Below are positions 24,794 through 33,558 of a stretch of DNA of 46,425 nt, in pieces. The DNA comes from Marinimicrococcus sp033875255 (GTDB lineage: Bacteria > Pseudomonadota > Alphaproteobacteria > Geminicoccales > Geminicoccaceae), in assembly GCA_033875255.1 (NCBI GenBank), contig JAWZSN010000033.1, positions 1 to 46,425 of the forward strand. The letters run 5' to 3'. The translations under genes and the position numbers were made by a program. Numbering within the stretch: the stretch's first letter is position 1; each line of letters begins with the position of its first letter. A model generated the notes under the pieces. That model made no database searches, was not told where the DNA came from, and was given only the letters and a program-made list of their open reading frames with translations.

Positions 24794-25753
24794 ATGGGCG
24801 AGATCCTCTACCTCATCCTGGTCGACCCTTTCGTGCAGATGGCCGAGCTGCCGGATTTCTTCCTGCAGGTCCTGTGGGAGGGCTTCGTCTCGGGCATCCT
24901 CTATGCGCTGATCGCCCTTGGCTTCGTGCTGATCTTCAAGGCCTCGGGCGTCTTCAACTTCGCGCAGGGCATCATGGTGGTGTTCGCCGCCCTCTCGCTG
25001 GTGGGCCTGTGGGAGGCGGGCGTCCCGGCGTTCCTGGCGCTGGCGCTTTGCGTGCTCGTCATGCTGGGGCTGGCGCTCGGGGTGGAACGTCTGGTGCTCA
25101 GGCCGCTGGTCAACCAGCCCGACATCATCCTCTTCATGGCCACGATCGGCCTTACCTATTTCCTCATCGGCCTGGGCGAGTTCATCTTCGGCGGCGAGCC
25201 CAAGACGATGATCACCAGCGAGCTGCTCCTGCCCACCGGCTCCCATGCCTGGGAGGTGATGGGCGGCGTGGTGATCTTCCAGGAGATCGACATCGCCGCC
25301 GCCGTCATCGCCGGCGTGCTCATGACGGCGCTGGGCCTGTTCTTCCAGAACACCCGGATCGGCCGGGCGCTGCGCGCCGTGGCCGACGACCACCAGGCGG
25401 CCCTCTCGGTGGGCATCTCGCTGAACCAGATCTGGGCCATCGTGTGGTTCGCCGCCGGCATCGTGGCGCTGGCCACCGGGATCATGTGGGGGGCGCGCTC
25501 GGACGTGAGCTTCGCGCTCCAGATCGTGGCCTTGAAGGCCCTGCCGGTGCTGGTGCTGGGCGGGCTCACCTCGGTGCCGGGTGCGATCGTCGGCGGGCTC
25601 ATCATCGGGGTGGGCGAGAAGATCGGCGAGATCTACTGGGGCAGCATGATCGGCGGCGGCATCGAGGGCTGGCTCGCCTACTTCATCGCCCTGGCCTTCC
25701 TGCTGGTCCGCCCGCAGGGGCTGTTCGGCGAGCGCATCATCGAGCGGGTCTAG
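24794..25753 (+). CDS. Liv-type importer permease, LivH-like
   Basis: A 319-residue inner-membrane permease with about eight to nine hydrophobic segments. FNFAQGIMVVFAA near residues 54-66 is the LivH hallmark after the first membrane helices, and VLGGLTSVPGAIVGG at about 255-270 is the cytoplasmic coupling loop that contacts the ATPases. The N-terminus is about 25 residues longer than E. coli LivH. Ribosome site GAGGAGCGG. It forms the translocation channel with the LivM-like protein encoded next. Confidence 0.92.
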   Translation: MGEILYLILVDPFVQMAELPDFFLQVLWEGFVSGILYALIALGFVLIFKASGVFNFAQGIMVVFAALSLVGLWEAGVPAFLALALCVLVMLGLALGVERLVLRPLVNQPDIILFMATIGLTYFLIGLGEFIFGGEPKTMITSELLLPTGSHAWEVMGGVVIFQEIDIAAAVIAGVLMTALGLFFQNTRIGRALRAVADDHQAALSVGISLNQIWAIVWFAAGIVALATGIMWGARSDVSFALQIVALKALPVLVLGGLTSVPGAIVGGLIIGVGEKIGEIYWGSMIGGGIEGWLAYFIALAFLLVRPQGLFGERIIERV

Positions 25754-25765
25754 GGAGGCGGGCGG

Positions 25766-26842
25766 ATGCTCTACCGCGAGACCGGCCAGTTCAGGACCAG
25801 CTACGCCGCCGACCAGGCGATCTTCCCGCTGCGCCAGGACCGGATCGGCATCGCCGCCATCGCCCTCGCGGCAGCGCTCGCCGTGCCGCTGCTGGCCGAC
25901 GACTTCTTCCTCAACACGATCATGATCCCCTTCCTGATCTTCGCCCTGGCGGCGATTGGGCTCAACCTGCTCACCGGCTATGCCGGCCAGCTCTCGCTGG
26001 GCACCGGGGCGTTCATGGGGGTGGGCGCCTATGCCTGCTACAAGCTCACCACCTTCTTTCCCGAGGTGAACGTCCTGCTGCTGATCCTGCTCTCGGGCTT
26101 CTTCTCGGCCGGGATCGGCTTCGTCTTCGGGCTGCCCAGCCTGCGCATCAAGGGCTTCTATCTGGCGGTAGCGACGCTCGCCGCACAGTTCTTCCTCGAC
26201 TGGTGCTTCAACCGGATCGGCTGGCTCTACAATTACAATGCCAGCGGTGCCATCGAGGTGCCGACCCGCGAGGCCTTCGGCATCGTGCTCACCGGCCCCA
26301 CTGCCACGCCGCTCGCCCGCTACATGGCGGTGCTGGCGCTGGTGGCGCTGATGGCCTGGCTCGCCTCCAACCTCGTGCGCGGGCGGATCGGCCGCTCGTG
26401 GATGATGGTTCGCGACATGGACATCGCCGCCGAGCTCATGGGCATCCGCCTGCTGCGCACCAAGCTCCTGGCCTTCGCCGTCTCCTCCTTCTACTGCGGC
26501 GTGGCCGGGGCGATGATGGTGTTCCTGTGGCTGGGAGCGGCCGAGGCGTCGTCCTTCGGGATCAACGTCTCCTTCCAGGTGCTCTTCATGGTCATCATCG
26601 GCGGGCTCGGGAGCCTGATCGGCTCCTTCATGGGGGCCGCCTTCATCTGGATCCTGCCCATCGTGATCCGCTTCGTGCCGGCGATGCTGGGCCTCGACGT
26701 GGGGGCCGCCACGGTCGAGCACGTGAGCTTCATGCTGGTGGGCGGCCTCATCATCTTCATTCTCATTGCCGAGCCGCACGGCTTCGCGCGACTGTGGCAG
26801 GTCGCCAAGCAGAAGATGCGGACCTGGCCGTTCCCCTACTGA
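25766..26842 (+). CDS. Liv-type importer permease, LivM-like
   Basis: A 358-residue inner-membrane permease, about ten hydrophobic segments. LLTGYAGQLSLGTGAFMGVGAY at about 70-91 is the LivM signature, and VIIGGLGSLIGSFMGAAFIW near residues 275-294 the coupling loop. The stretch FNRIGWLYNYNASGAIEVP is an exposed loop not usual for amino-acid LivM and resembles the subfamily found with acyl-CoA ligases. GGGAGGC precedes the ATG. It follows the LivH-like gene by 12 bases. Confidence 0.92.
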   Translation: MLYRETGQFRTSYAADQAIFPLRQDRIGIAAIALAAALAVPLLADDFFLNTIMIPFLIFALAAIGLNLLTGYAGQLSLGTGAFMGVGAYACYKLTTFFPEVNVLLLILLSGFFSAGIGFVFGLPSLRIKGFYLAVATLAAQFFLDWCFNRIGWLYNYNASGAIEVPTREAFGIVLTGPTATPLARYMAVLALVALMAWLASNLVRGRIGRSWMMVRDMDIAAELMGIRLLRTKLLAFAVSSFYCGVAGAMMVFLWLGAAEASSFGINVSFQVLFMVIIGGLGSLIGSFMGAAFIWILPIVIRFVPAMLGLDVGAATVEHVSFMLVGGLIIFILIAEPHGFARLWQVAKQKMRTWPFPY

Positions 26843-26871
26843 GGACGGCCCATGATAAAGGAGGCTCGAGA

Positions 26872-28188
26872 ATGCGACTTCGACAGGCCCTTCTCGGCGC
26901 CGCGGCGCTGGCCGTGGCGGCCGGCGCGCCGGCAGCGCCGGTGCTGGCGGAACTCTACGTGCCGCTGCTCACCTACCGCACCGGCGCCTATGCCGGCTCC
27001 GGCATCCCCATCGCCGACGGCATGCACGACTACCTGGCGATGCTCAACGCCCGCGACGGCGGCATCGGCGGCGTGCGGATCGCCATCGAGGAGTGCGAGA
27101 CCGGCTACGACGCGCAAAAGGGCGTGGAGTGCTACGAGAGCACCAAGGGGAAGGGGGCGCTGGTCTACAACCCCTATTCCACCGGCATCACGCTCCAGCT
27201 CATCCCCAAGGCCTCGGTGGACAGGATACCCGTGCTCTCCATGGCCTACGGGCTGTCGGCGGCGGCGGTGGGCGAGACCTTCCCGTGGATCTTCAACCCG
27301 CCCGACACCTACTGGGACGGCGCCTCGGCGATCATCAAGTACATCGCCGAGCAGGAGGGCGGCCTCGACGCGCTCGAGGGCAAGAAGATCGGCTACATCT
27401 ATCTCGATGCCGGCTACGGCCGCGAGCCGATCCCGCTGCTCGAGCAGCTCGCCCAGAAGTACGGCTACGAGCTGGTGCAGTATCCGGTGCCCGGCAACCA
27501 GATGCAGAACCAGTCCTCGCAGTGGCTCAACGTGCGCCGCGACCGGCCGGACTACATGGTGATGTGGGGCTGGGGGGCGATGAACCCCACGGCGGTCAAG
27601 GAGGCCGCCAAGATCCGCTTCCCCATGGAGAAGTTCATCGGCGTGTGGTGGGCCGGCGGCGACGACGACGCACGCCCGGCGGGCGAGGGGGCCAAGGGCT
27701 ACAAGACCCTGAACTTCCACGGCGTGGGCGCCGACTACGGGGCCATCCAGGACATTCTCGAGCATGTCGTGAAGAAGGGGCAGAGCAAGGTCGCAAGCTC
27801 CGACAAGGTGGGCGAGAACCTCTACAACCGCGGCGTCATGAACTCGGTCTTCATCGCCGAGGCGATCCGCACCGCGCAGGAGCTCACCGGCAAGAAGGAG
27901 GTGGACGCGGTCGACGTCCGGCGTGGCTTCGAGAATCTCAACATCACCGAGGAGCGCCTCGAGGAGATCGGCCTCGAGGGCTTCATGAAGCCGCTCCAGA
28001 TCACCTGCGAGGACCATTCCGGCCACAACCCGGTCTATGTGCAGCAGTGGAACGGCCAGCGCTGGGAGCCGGTCTCGGAGTGGTTCGAGCCCATGAGCGA
28101 CGTGGTCCGCCCGCTCCTCGAGCAGGCGGCCAAGGACTATGTCCAGGCCAACCAGCCCTGGCCCGAGCGGGCGGAGCCCTGCGAGTGA
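26872..28188 (+). CDS. Periplasmic substrate-binding protein of the importer
   Basis: A 438-residue type I periplasmic binding protein (Leu/Ile/Val-binding fold). The signal peptide (MRLRQALLGAAALAVAAG) ends near PVLA-EL. Mature features are VPLLTYRTGAYAGSGIPIADG at the ligand cleft, two disulfide-capable cysteines in EECETGYDAQKGVECYES, the hinge region with KKIGYIYLDAGYGREP, and a C-terminal Cys two residues from the end. The cleft Thr-Gly-Ala-Tyr-Ala replaces the usual P-x-S-G motif of amino-acid binders, so the ligand is probably not a branched-chain amino acid. AAAGGAGG precedes the ATG at 26872. The longer upstream frame is a shadow of the permease genes. Confidence 0.92.
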   Translation: MRLRQALLGAAALAVAAGAPAAPVLAELYVPLLTYRTGAYAGSGIPIADGMHDYLAMLNARDGGIGGVRIAIEECETGYDAQKGVECYESTKGKGALVYNPYSTGITLQLIPKASVDRIPVLSMAYGLSAAAVGETFPWIFNPPDTYWDGASAIIKYIAEQEGGLDALEGKKIGYIYLDAGYGREPIPLLEQLAQKYGYELVQYPVPGNQMQNQSSQWLNVRRDRPDYMVMWGWGAMNPTAVKEAAKIRFPMEKFIGVWWAGGDDDARPAGEGAKGYKTLNFHGVGADYGAIQDILEHVVKKGQSKVASSDKVGENLYNRGVMNSVFIAEAIRTAQELTGKKEVDAVDVRRGFENLNITEERLEEIGLEGFMKPLQITCEDHSGHNPVYVQQWNGQRWEPVSEWFEPMSDVVRPLLEQAAKDYVQANQPWPERAEPCE

Positions 28189-28215
28189 GCCCCTCCTGAC
28201 GCCCGGGAGACGCCA

Positions 28216-29031
28216 GTGAGCGCCACTGCCGCCGCGCCGATCCTCGAGGTCAACAATATCGAGGTCGTCTACGACCACGTGATCCTGGTGCTCAAGGGCG
28301 TCTCCCTCACCGTGCCGGAGGGCGGCATCGTGGCGCTGCTCGGCGCCAACGGGGCAGGCAAGACCACCACCTTGAAGGCGGTCTCCAATCTGCTCGGCGC
28401 CGAGCGCGGCGAGGTCACCAAGGGCAGCATCCTGCTGGGCGGCGAGCAGGTGCAGGCCCTCGATCCCAACGAGCTGGTGCGGCGCGGCTGCATCCAGGTG
28501 ATGGAGGGCCGGCACTGTTTTGGCCACCTCACCGTCGAGGAGAACCTGCTCACCGGCGCCTTTACCCGCAAGGACGGGGCGGCGGCGATCCGCGCCGATC
28601 TCGAGATGGTCTACGGCTACTTTCCCCGGCTCCGCGAGCGCCGCCGCTCGCTGGCCGGCTACACCTCGGGCGGCGAGCAGCAGATGTGCGCCATCGGCCG
28701 GGCCCTCATGGCGCGGCCGCGGGTGATCCTGCTGGACGAGCCCTCCATGGGCCTGGCTCCGCAACTGGTCGAGGAGATCTTCGAGATCGTGGCCCAGCTC
28801 AACCGCGAGAGCGGGGTGAGCCTGCTCCTGGCCGAGCAGAACACCAACATCGCCCTGCGCTACGCCACCTACGGCTACATTCTCGAGAACGGCCGGGTGG
28901 TCCTCGACGGCGATGCCGCGAGCCTCGGGAGCAACGAGGACGTCAAGGAGTTCTATCTCGGCATGAGCTCCTCGGGGCGGCGCAGCTTTCGCGACATCAA
29001 GAGCTACAAGCGGCGCAAGCGGTGGCTGTGA
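28216..29031 (+). CDS. Liv-type ABC importer ATPase, LivF-like
   Basis: A 271-residue ATPase. Walker A is GANGAGKT (43-50), signature SGGEQQM (151-157), Walker B VILLDEPSMGLAP, and LLLAEQNTNIALR the LivF switch. It pairs with the LivG-like subunit as a heterodimer. The C-terminal tail (FRDIKSYKRRKRWL) is longer and more basic than in E. coli LivF. The GTG start at 28216 follows GGGAGA. It is 27 bases after the binding-protein stop, in the same operon. Confidence 0.92.
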   Translation: MSATAAAPILEVNNIEVVYDHVILVLKGVSLTVPEGGIVALLGANGAGKTTTLKAVSNLLGAERGEVTKGSILLGGEQVQALDPNELVRRGCIQVMEGRHCFGHLTVEENLLTGAFTRKDGAAAIRADLEMVYGYFPRLRERRRSLAGYTSGGEQQMCAIGRALMARPRVILLDEPSMGLAPQLVEEIFEIVAQLNRESGVSLLLAEQNTNIALRYATYGYILENGRVVLDGDAASLGSNEDVKEFYLGMSSSGRRSFRDIKSYKRRKRWL

Positions 29032-29174
29032 GGCAGGGAGCGCTGCCCGCGCGCCGGCTGCCGTCTCGTGCACACGCATTGTCACGGAGGGCGCGGGCCG
29101 CTATTGCCGAAGCTGGTTGATTGTACGCATCGCCGGCGAGCATGTCTCGAGGCCGGCCGGGAGGGGCAGCAGCG

Positions 29175-30425
29175 ATGCCGGAGTCCGGAGGCATCTATTA
29201 CGATCGCCAGGAGGTTCGCGCTGCCGCCGAGCGCGAACAGGCGATGTTTCACGCCTTGCCGGGCCTCATCCGCCACGCCCTCGACAACGCGCCCTTCTTC
29301 ACGCGCCACCTGGCGGGCATCGACCCGGACGAGGTGGGCGACCGCGCCGCGCTGGCGCGGTTGCCGGTGGTCCGCAAGTCGGATCTGGCCGAGCAGCAGC
29401 AGGCCGAGCGCCCGTTCGGCGGGCTGATGGCCACGCCCATAGGCCGGCTCGCCCGGATCTTCGCCTCGCCCGGCCCGATCTACGATCCCGAGGGCGTGCG
29501 CCACGACTATTGGCGCTTCGCCCGGGCCATGTTCGCGGCCGGGTTCCGCTCAGGCGAGATCGTCCACAACAGCTTCTCCTACCATCTGACCCCCGCGGGC
29601 TCGATGGCCGAGGGCGGTGCCAGGGCGCTGGGCTGCCCGGTGATCCCCGGCGGCACCGGCCACACCGAGCAGCAGGCGCGCATCATCGCCGACGTGCGCC
29701 CGGCGGCCTATGTGGGCACGCCCTCCTTCCTGCTGATCCTCCTGGAGAAAGGCCGTGAGCTCGGCCTGGACATGGGCTCGATCACCAAGGCGCTGGTATC
29801 GGGCGAGGCCTTCCCGCCGGCGCAGCGCGAGCGGCTGAAGGCCGGCTTCGGCATCGACGCCTGCCAGTGCTACGCCACCGCCGATCTCGGCCTGGTGGCC
29901 TACGAGAGCAACGCCCGCGACGGGCTCATCGTCGACGAATCGATCATCGTCGAGATCGTCCGGCCGGGCACCGGCGATCCGGTGCCCGAGGGCGAGGTCG
30001 GCGAGATCGTGGTCACCGCCTTCAATCCCGACTATCCGCTGGTCCGCTTCGCCACCGGCGATCTCTCCGCGGTGCTGCCCGGCGAGAGCCCCTGCGGGCG
30101 CACTAACATGCGGATCCGCGGCTGGATGGGCCGCGCCGACCAGGCCACCAAGGTGCGCGGCATGTTCGTCCAGCCGCGCCAGATCGCCGAGCTGCTGCGC
30201 CGTCACCCCGAGGCGGCGCGCGCCCGGCTGATCGTCGAGGCCGCTGACGGCAAGGACCGGATGCGGCTGGTCTGCGAGGTGGCGCGACAGCCCGAGGGGC
30301 TGGCCTCGGCCATCGCCGAGAGCGTACGCGGCATCACCGGTATGCGTGCCGAGGTCGAGCTGGTGGCGCCCGGGAGCCTCCCCAACGACGGCAAGGTCAT
30401 CGACGACAGACGTGCCGTCACCTGA
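29175..30425 (+). CDS. PaaK-like phenylacetate-CoA ligase family protein with altered P-loop
   Basis: A 416-residue member of the PaaK family of AMP-forming ligases, which convert aryl acids to CoA thioesters. Conserved parts: YATADLGLVAYES (A5), VRFATGDLS (A7), RGWMGRADQATKVRGMFVQPRQI (A8 hinge and C-terminal domain) and the final NDGKVIDDR with the A10 lysine. The A3 phosphate loop, normally SSGTTGKPT, reads FASPGPIYDPEG at 96-107, lacking the Ser/Thr/Gly run. I chose the ATG at 29175 because GGGAGGGG precedes it. It lies 143 bases after the LivF-like gene and its 3' end overlaps ccmA by 14 bases. It may activate the imported substrate or have a non-standard activity. Confidence 0.82.
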   Translation: MPESGGIYYDRQEVRAAAEREQAMFHALPGLIRHALDNAPFFTRHLAGIDPDEVGDRAALARLPVVRKSDLAEQQQAERPFGGLMATPIGRLARIFASPGPIYDPEGVRHDYWRFARAMFAAGFRSGEIVHNSFSYHLTPAGSMAEGGARALGCPVIPGGTGHTEQQARIIADVRPAAYVGTPSFLLILLEKGRELGLDMGSITKALVSGEAFPPAQRERLKAGFGIDACQCYATADLGLVAYESNARDGLIVDESIIVEIVRPGTGDPVPEGEVGEIVVTAFNPDYPLVRFATGDLSAVLPGESPCGRTNMRIRGWMGRADQATKVRGMFVQPRQIAELLRRHPEAARARLIVEAADGKDRMRLVCEVARQPEGLASAIAESVRGITGMRAEVELVAPGSLPNDGKVIDDRRAVT

Positions 30426-31038
30426 GCCCGCCCTTTTCGCCGCCCAGGCCCTCGCCTGCGCCCGCGGCGGCCGCCTCGTCTTCGAGGAGCTGAGCTTCGC
30501 CCTGGCGCCGGGCGAGGCGCTGCTGCTGCGCGGGCCCAACGGCTGCGGCAAGTCCTCGCTGCTGCGCATGCTGGCGGGTCTGCTGCGCCCTGCCGGCGGC
30601 CGGCTGATGTGGGAAGGGGAGGCGGTCGCGGCCGACCTGCCGGCGCACCATGTGCGGCTCCACTATGTGGGCCACGGCAACGCCATCGCCACCACCCTCA
30701 CCGCCGAGGAGAACCTGGCCTTCTCCACCGAGCTGCTGGGCGGCACCGGCGAGCATCTGGCGGCTGCCCTGGCGGCGTTCGACCTGGAGCCGCTGGCCTC
30801 GAGCCCCGGCCGCTTCCTCTCGGCCGGCCAGCGCCGCCGCCTGGCCCTGGCGCGGCTCGTGGCGGCGCCGAGAAAGCTGTGGCTCCTCGACGAGCCCGGC
30901 GTGGGGCTCGACCGGGCCAGCCGCGCGCGGCTAGAGGCTGCGATCGGCGCGCACCGGGCCGCGGGCGGCATCTGCGTGCTGGCGACCCACGGCGACGTCG
31001 CGGTGTCCGATCCGCTGGTGATCGATTTTCATGGATGA
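30412..31038 (+). CDS. ccmA: Cytochrome c biogenesis ATPase CcmA
   Basis: A 208-residue ABC ATPase that drives release of holo-CcmE during cytochrome c maturation, working with CcmB and CcmC in the inner membrane. Walker A is GPNGCGKSS (41-49), signature LSAGQRRRLALARL, Walker B LWLLDEPGVGLD, switch LATHGD. The short length and AHHVRLHYVGH segment are typical of CcmA. The GTG start at 30412 lies inside the end of the PaaK-like gene; no later start keeps the first strand. It overlaps ccmB by 8 bases. Confidence 0.93.
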   Translation: MPSPEPALFAAQALACARGGRLVFEELSFALAPGEALLLRGPNGCGKSSLLRMLAGLLRPAGGRLMWEGEAVAADLPAHHVRLHYVGHGNAIATTLTAEENLAFSTELLGGTGEHLAAALAAFDLEPLASSPGRFLSAGQRRRLALARLVAAPRKLWLLDEPGVGLDRASRARLEAAIGAHRAAGGICVLATHGDVAVSDPLVIDFHG

Positions 31039-31714
31039 GCCTTCGATGATGCGACCGCTCCTGGCGGTGCTGCGCCGGGACCTGCGGCTTGCGCGGCGGC
31101 GCGCCGGCGAGACCCTTCTGGGCGTGCTGTTCTTCGTGCTGGCGCTCTCGCTCTTCCCCTTCGGCGTGGGGCCTGCGCCCGACATCCTGGCGCGGATCGG
31201 CGGCGGGGTGATCTGGGTCCTGGCGCTGCTTTCCGTGCTGCTATCGCTGGACCGGCTGTGGCAGAGCGATTTCGAGGACGGCTCGCTGGAGCAGCTGGCG
31301 CTGGCGGCGGTGCCGCTAGAGCTGGTGGTGCTCGCCAAGTGCGCCGCCCACTGGCTTTCGGGCGGGCTGCTGCTGGTGCTGGTAGCACCGCTGCTGGCGG
31401 TCCTCATGGCGATGCCCGCCGAGGCGATGCTGGTGCTGCCGCTGACGCTGCTGCTGGGCACGCCGACCCTGACGCTGGTCGGCAGCATCGGCGCCGCCCT
31501 GCTGCTGGGCGCCAGGCGCGGCGGTGCGCTCGTGGCGCTGCTCGTCCTGCCGCTCTATATTCCCGTACTGATCTTCGGGGTGAGTGCTGCCGAGGGTGCC
31601 CTGATGGGGCTGGGCGGCACGGCTCAGCTGTTGATCCTGGGAGCCATGCTCCTGGCATCGGCGGCGCTGGCGCCGTTCGCCGCGGCAGCGGCCCTGCGGC
31701 TCGCCCTCGAATAG
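31031..31714 (+). CDS. ccmB: Heme exporter protein CcmB
   Basis: A 227-residue inner-membrane protein with six hydrophobic segments. RRDLRLARRRAGETLLGVLFFVLALSLFPFGVGP near the N-terminus, with LLSLDRLWQSDFEDGSLEQLAL next, is the CcmB signature. Together with CcmA it forms the transporter part of the CcmABCD complex. Normal length for the family. It overlaps ccmA and is followed after 37 bases by ccmC. Confidence 0.94.
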   Translation: MDEPSMMRPLLAVLRRDLRLARRRAGETLLGVLFFVLALSLFPFGVGPAPDILARIGGGVIWVLALLSVLLSLDRLWQSDFEDGSLEQLALAAVPLELVVLAKCAAHWLSGGLLLVLVAPLLAVLMAMPAEAMLVLPLTLLLGTPTLTLVGSIGAALLLGARRGGALVALLVLPLYIPVLIFGVSAAEGALMGLGGTAQLLILGAMLLASAALAPFAAAAALRLALE

Positions 31715-31751
31715 ACCCTTGCGCATCGGCAGCACGAGCAGAAGCGAATCC

Positions 31752-32474
31752 ATGCACTTTCTCGCCAACCCCCTCCGCTTCCAGCGGATCGCCGACGCCA
31801 TCTTCCCCTGGGCCGCAGGCGGTGCCGCCCTCCTGGCGCCGCTGGCGCTGTGGCTGGCCCTCGTGGTGGCGCCGCCCGACTATCAGCAGGGCGAGGCCGT
31901 GCGCATCATGTATGTGCACGTGCCGGCGGCCTGGATGGCGATGTTCGTCTATCTGTGCGTCGCCGCGGGCAGCGCTGCCGGCCTGATCTGGCGGCATCCG
32001 ATGGCCGAGGTGACGGCGCGGGCCGCAGCCCCCATCGGCGCCTGCTTCACCGCCATCGCCCTCTTCACCGGCTCGGTGTGGGGCAAGCCGATGTGGGGGA
32101 CCTGGTGGGTCTGGGACGCGAGGCTCACCTCGGTCCTGATCCTCTTCTTCCTTTACCTGGGCTACATGGCCCTGCACGACGCCTTCGAGGACCCGCAGCG
32201 CGGCGCGAGGGCGGCCTCGATCCTGGGCCTCGTGGGCCTGGTCAACCTGCCCGTCATCAAGTTCTCGGTCGACTGGTGGAACACCCTCCACCAACCCGCC
32301 AGCATCGTGCGGCTGGATGGCCCCACCATCGATCCCAGCATGCTCTGGCCGCTGTTCACGATGATGGGCTTCTTCAAGCTCTTCTTCGTGGCCGTGCTGG
32401 TGCTGCGCATCCGTGCCCAGCTGGCCGAGCGCCGGCTCGCCAATCTGCGCCTGGGAGCGGAAGGGCGAGCCTGA
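31752..32474 (+). CDS. ccmC: Heme-handling protein CcmC
   Basis: A 240-residue inner-membrane protein with six segments that presents heme to CcmE. The tryptophan-rich WWD domain is WGTWWVWDARLTS (115-127), and the two heme-ligand histidines are His56 (YVHVPAAW) and His180 (WWNTLHQP). The ATG at 31752 was chosen; an in-frame TTG at 31719 is possible. The usual ccmD and further ccm genes are not downstream: the next gene is on the other strand. Confidence 0.95.
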   Translation: MHFLANPLRFQRIADAIFPWAAGGAALLAPLALWLALVVAPPDYQQGEAVRIMYVHVPAAWMAMFVYLCVAAGSAAGLIWRHPMAEVTARAAAPIGACFTAIALFTGSVWGKPMWGTWWVWDARLTSVLILFFLYLGYMALHDAFEDPQRGARAASILGLVGLVNLPVIKFSVDWWNTLHQPASIVRLDGPTIDPSMLWPLFTMMGFFKLFFVAVLVLRIRAQLAERRLANLRLGAEGRA

Positions 32475-32484
32475 CGGCCGTGGC

Positions 32485-32559
32485 TCAGGTGATGCCAAGC
32501 AGCGAGAGGATTACCAGAACCACGACGACCACGCCGATAATGTAGAAGATGTTGTACAT
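32485..32559 (-). CDS. 24-residue single-pass membrane peptide
   Basis: An ATG at 32559 on the minus strand, 7 bases after a GGAGAAAG ribosome site, opens 24 codons reading MYNIFYIIGVVVVVLVILSLL and ending in GIT. It is nearly all hydrophobic and would span the membrane once. It lies 33 bases after the YihY-like gene in the same direction, so it is likely the last gene of the envelope operon. Similar tiny proteins with the MYNIFYIIGV start are, as I recall, common in alphaproteobacteria, but I cannot name a family. Confidence 0.65.
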   Translation of the reverse strand: MYNIFYIIGVVVVVLVILSLLGIT

Positions 32560-32592
32560 GCGTCTTTCTCCGAAGGGCGCGGCCGGCGCTGC

Positions 32593-33549
32593 TCAGCGCC
32601 CGACCACGGTGTTGGCGACATGGGCGCCCCGCTGCCCCATGGGGCGGTCGGGGCCCACGGTTGTGTCCCGGCTCGTGTGGAGCTCGAGCTGGGCGTTGAT
32701 CTCGGCGCCGAACAGGATCACCACGGCCGAGACGTAGAACCACATCATCGCGCCGATGACGGCACCCAGCGGGCCGTAGGTGGCGTCGTAGGCGGCGAAG
32801 TTGGCGACGTAGAACGAGTAGAGCGCCGCCACGATCAGCCAGAGGATGACCGTCACCAGTGAGCCGGGCGTGATCCAGCGCCACCTGGCGTGCCGCCGGC
32901 TGGGGCCATAGCGGTAAAGCACCCCCAGCCCCAGCACGAGGCCGGCGCCCAGCAGCGTCCACGAGAGCAGGGTCACCAGCACCTCGCCGAGCCGGCCCAG
33001 CCAGGCGAAGCTCAAGAGGGCGGGAAGCCCGACCACGACGGTCAGCGTCACGATCACGCCGACCACCGCGCCCAGGGTCAAGAGCAGGGCTATCAGCGAG
33101 AACTGGATGAAGTTCCGGCGCTCCGGCTCCTGATAGACGATGTTGAGCGCCGTCATCATCGACTTCACGCCGGCAGCCGTGCTCCACAACGCCAGGGCCG
33201 AGCTCAGGGCAAGGCCCCAACCCAGCGTCGCCTGCGGCTTGCTCACCACCGCCTCCACCCGGTCGGCGACCATCGCGAAGGCCTGGTCGGGCAGCAGCGG
33301 GCGCAGCGCCTCGAGCTGCGGCGCGACGGTGGCGACGTCGAACAGCAGCCCGTAGAGCGAGACCAGGATGGTGATCCCCGGAAAGATGGCGAGGAGGGTG
33401 TAGAAGGCGCAGCCCGCGGCGATCAACGGCACATTGTCGTTGAGCGTATCGACGCCGGCACCCTTCGCCACGCGCCACCACAAGCGGGGCGGGAAGTGGG
33501 TGGGCCCTTGAAGTGCCCGGCCCGCGGCCTCTTCCGCATCCCCGCCCAT
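32593..33549 (-). CDS. YihY/BrkB family inner-membrane protein
   Basis: A 318-residue protein with six hydrophobic segments. RVAKGAGVDTLNDNVPLIAAGCAFYTLLAIFP (about 26-57) and the later PLGAVIGAMMWFYVSAVVILFGAEINAQLE (about 266-295) are the two strongest marks of the YihY family. The molecular function is not settled; the old names ribonuclease BN and virulence factor BrkB are not reliable. It follows the DUF3618 gene by 9 bases, and is part of the stress-type envelope operon. Start ATG at 33549. Confidence 0.93.
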   Translation of the reverse strand: MGGDAEEAAGRALQGPTHFPPRLWWRVAKGAGVDTLNDNVPLIAAGCAFYTLLAIFPGITILVSLYGLLFDVATVAPQLEALRPLLPDQAFAMVADRVEAVVSKPQATLGWGLALSSALALWSTAAGVKSMMTALNIVYQEPERRNFIQFSLIALLLTLGAVVGVIVTLTVVVGLPALLSFAWLGRLGEVLVTLLSWTLLGAGLVLGLGVLYRYGPSRRHARWRWITPGSLVTVILWLIVAALYSFYVANFAAYDATYGPLGAVIGAMMWFYVSAVVILFGAEINAQLELHTSRDTTVGPDRPMGQRGAHVANTVVGR

Positions 33550-33558
33550 GGCCGAGGC

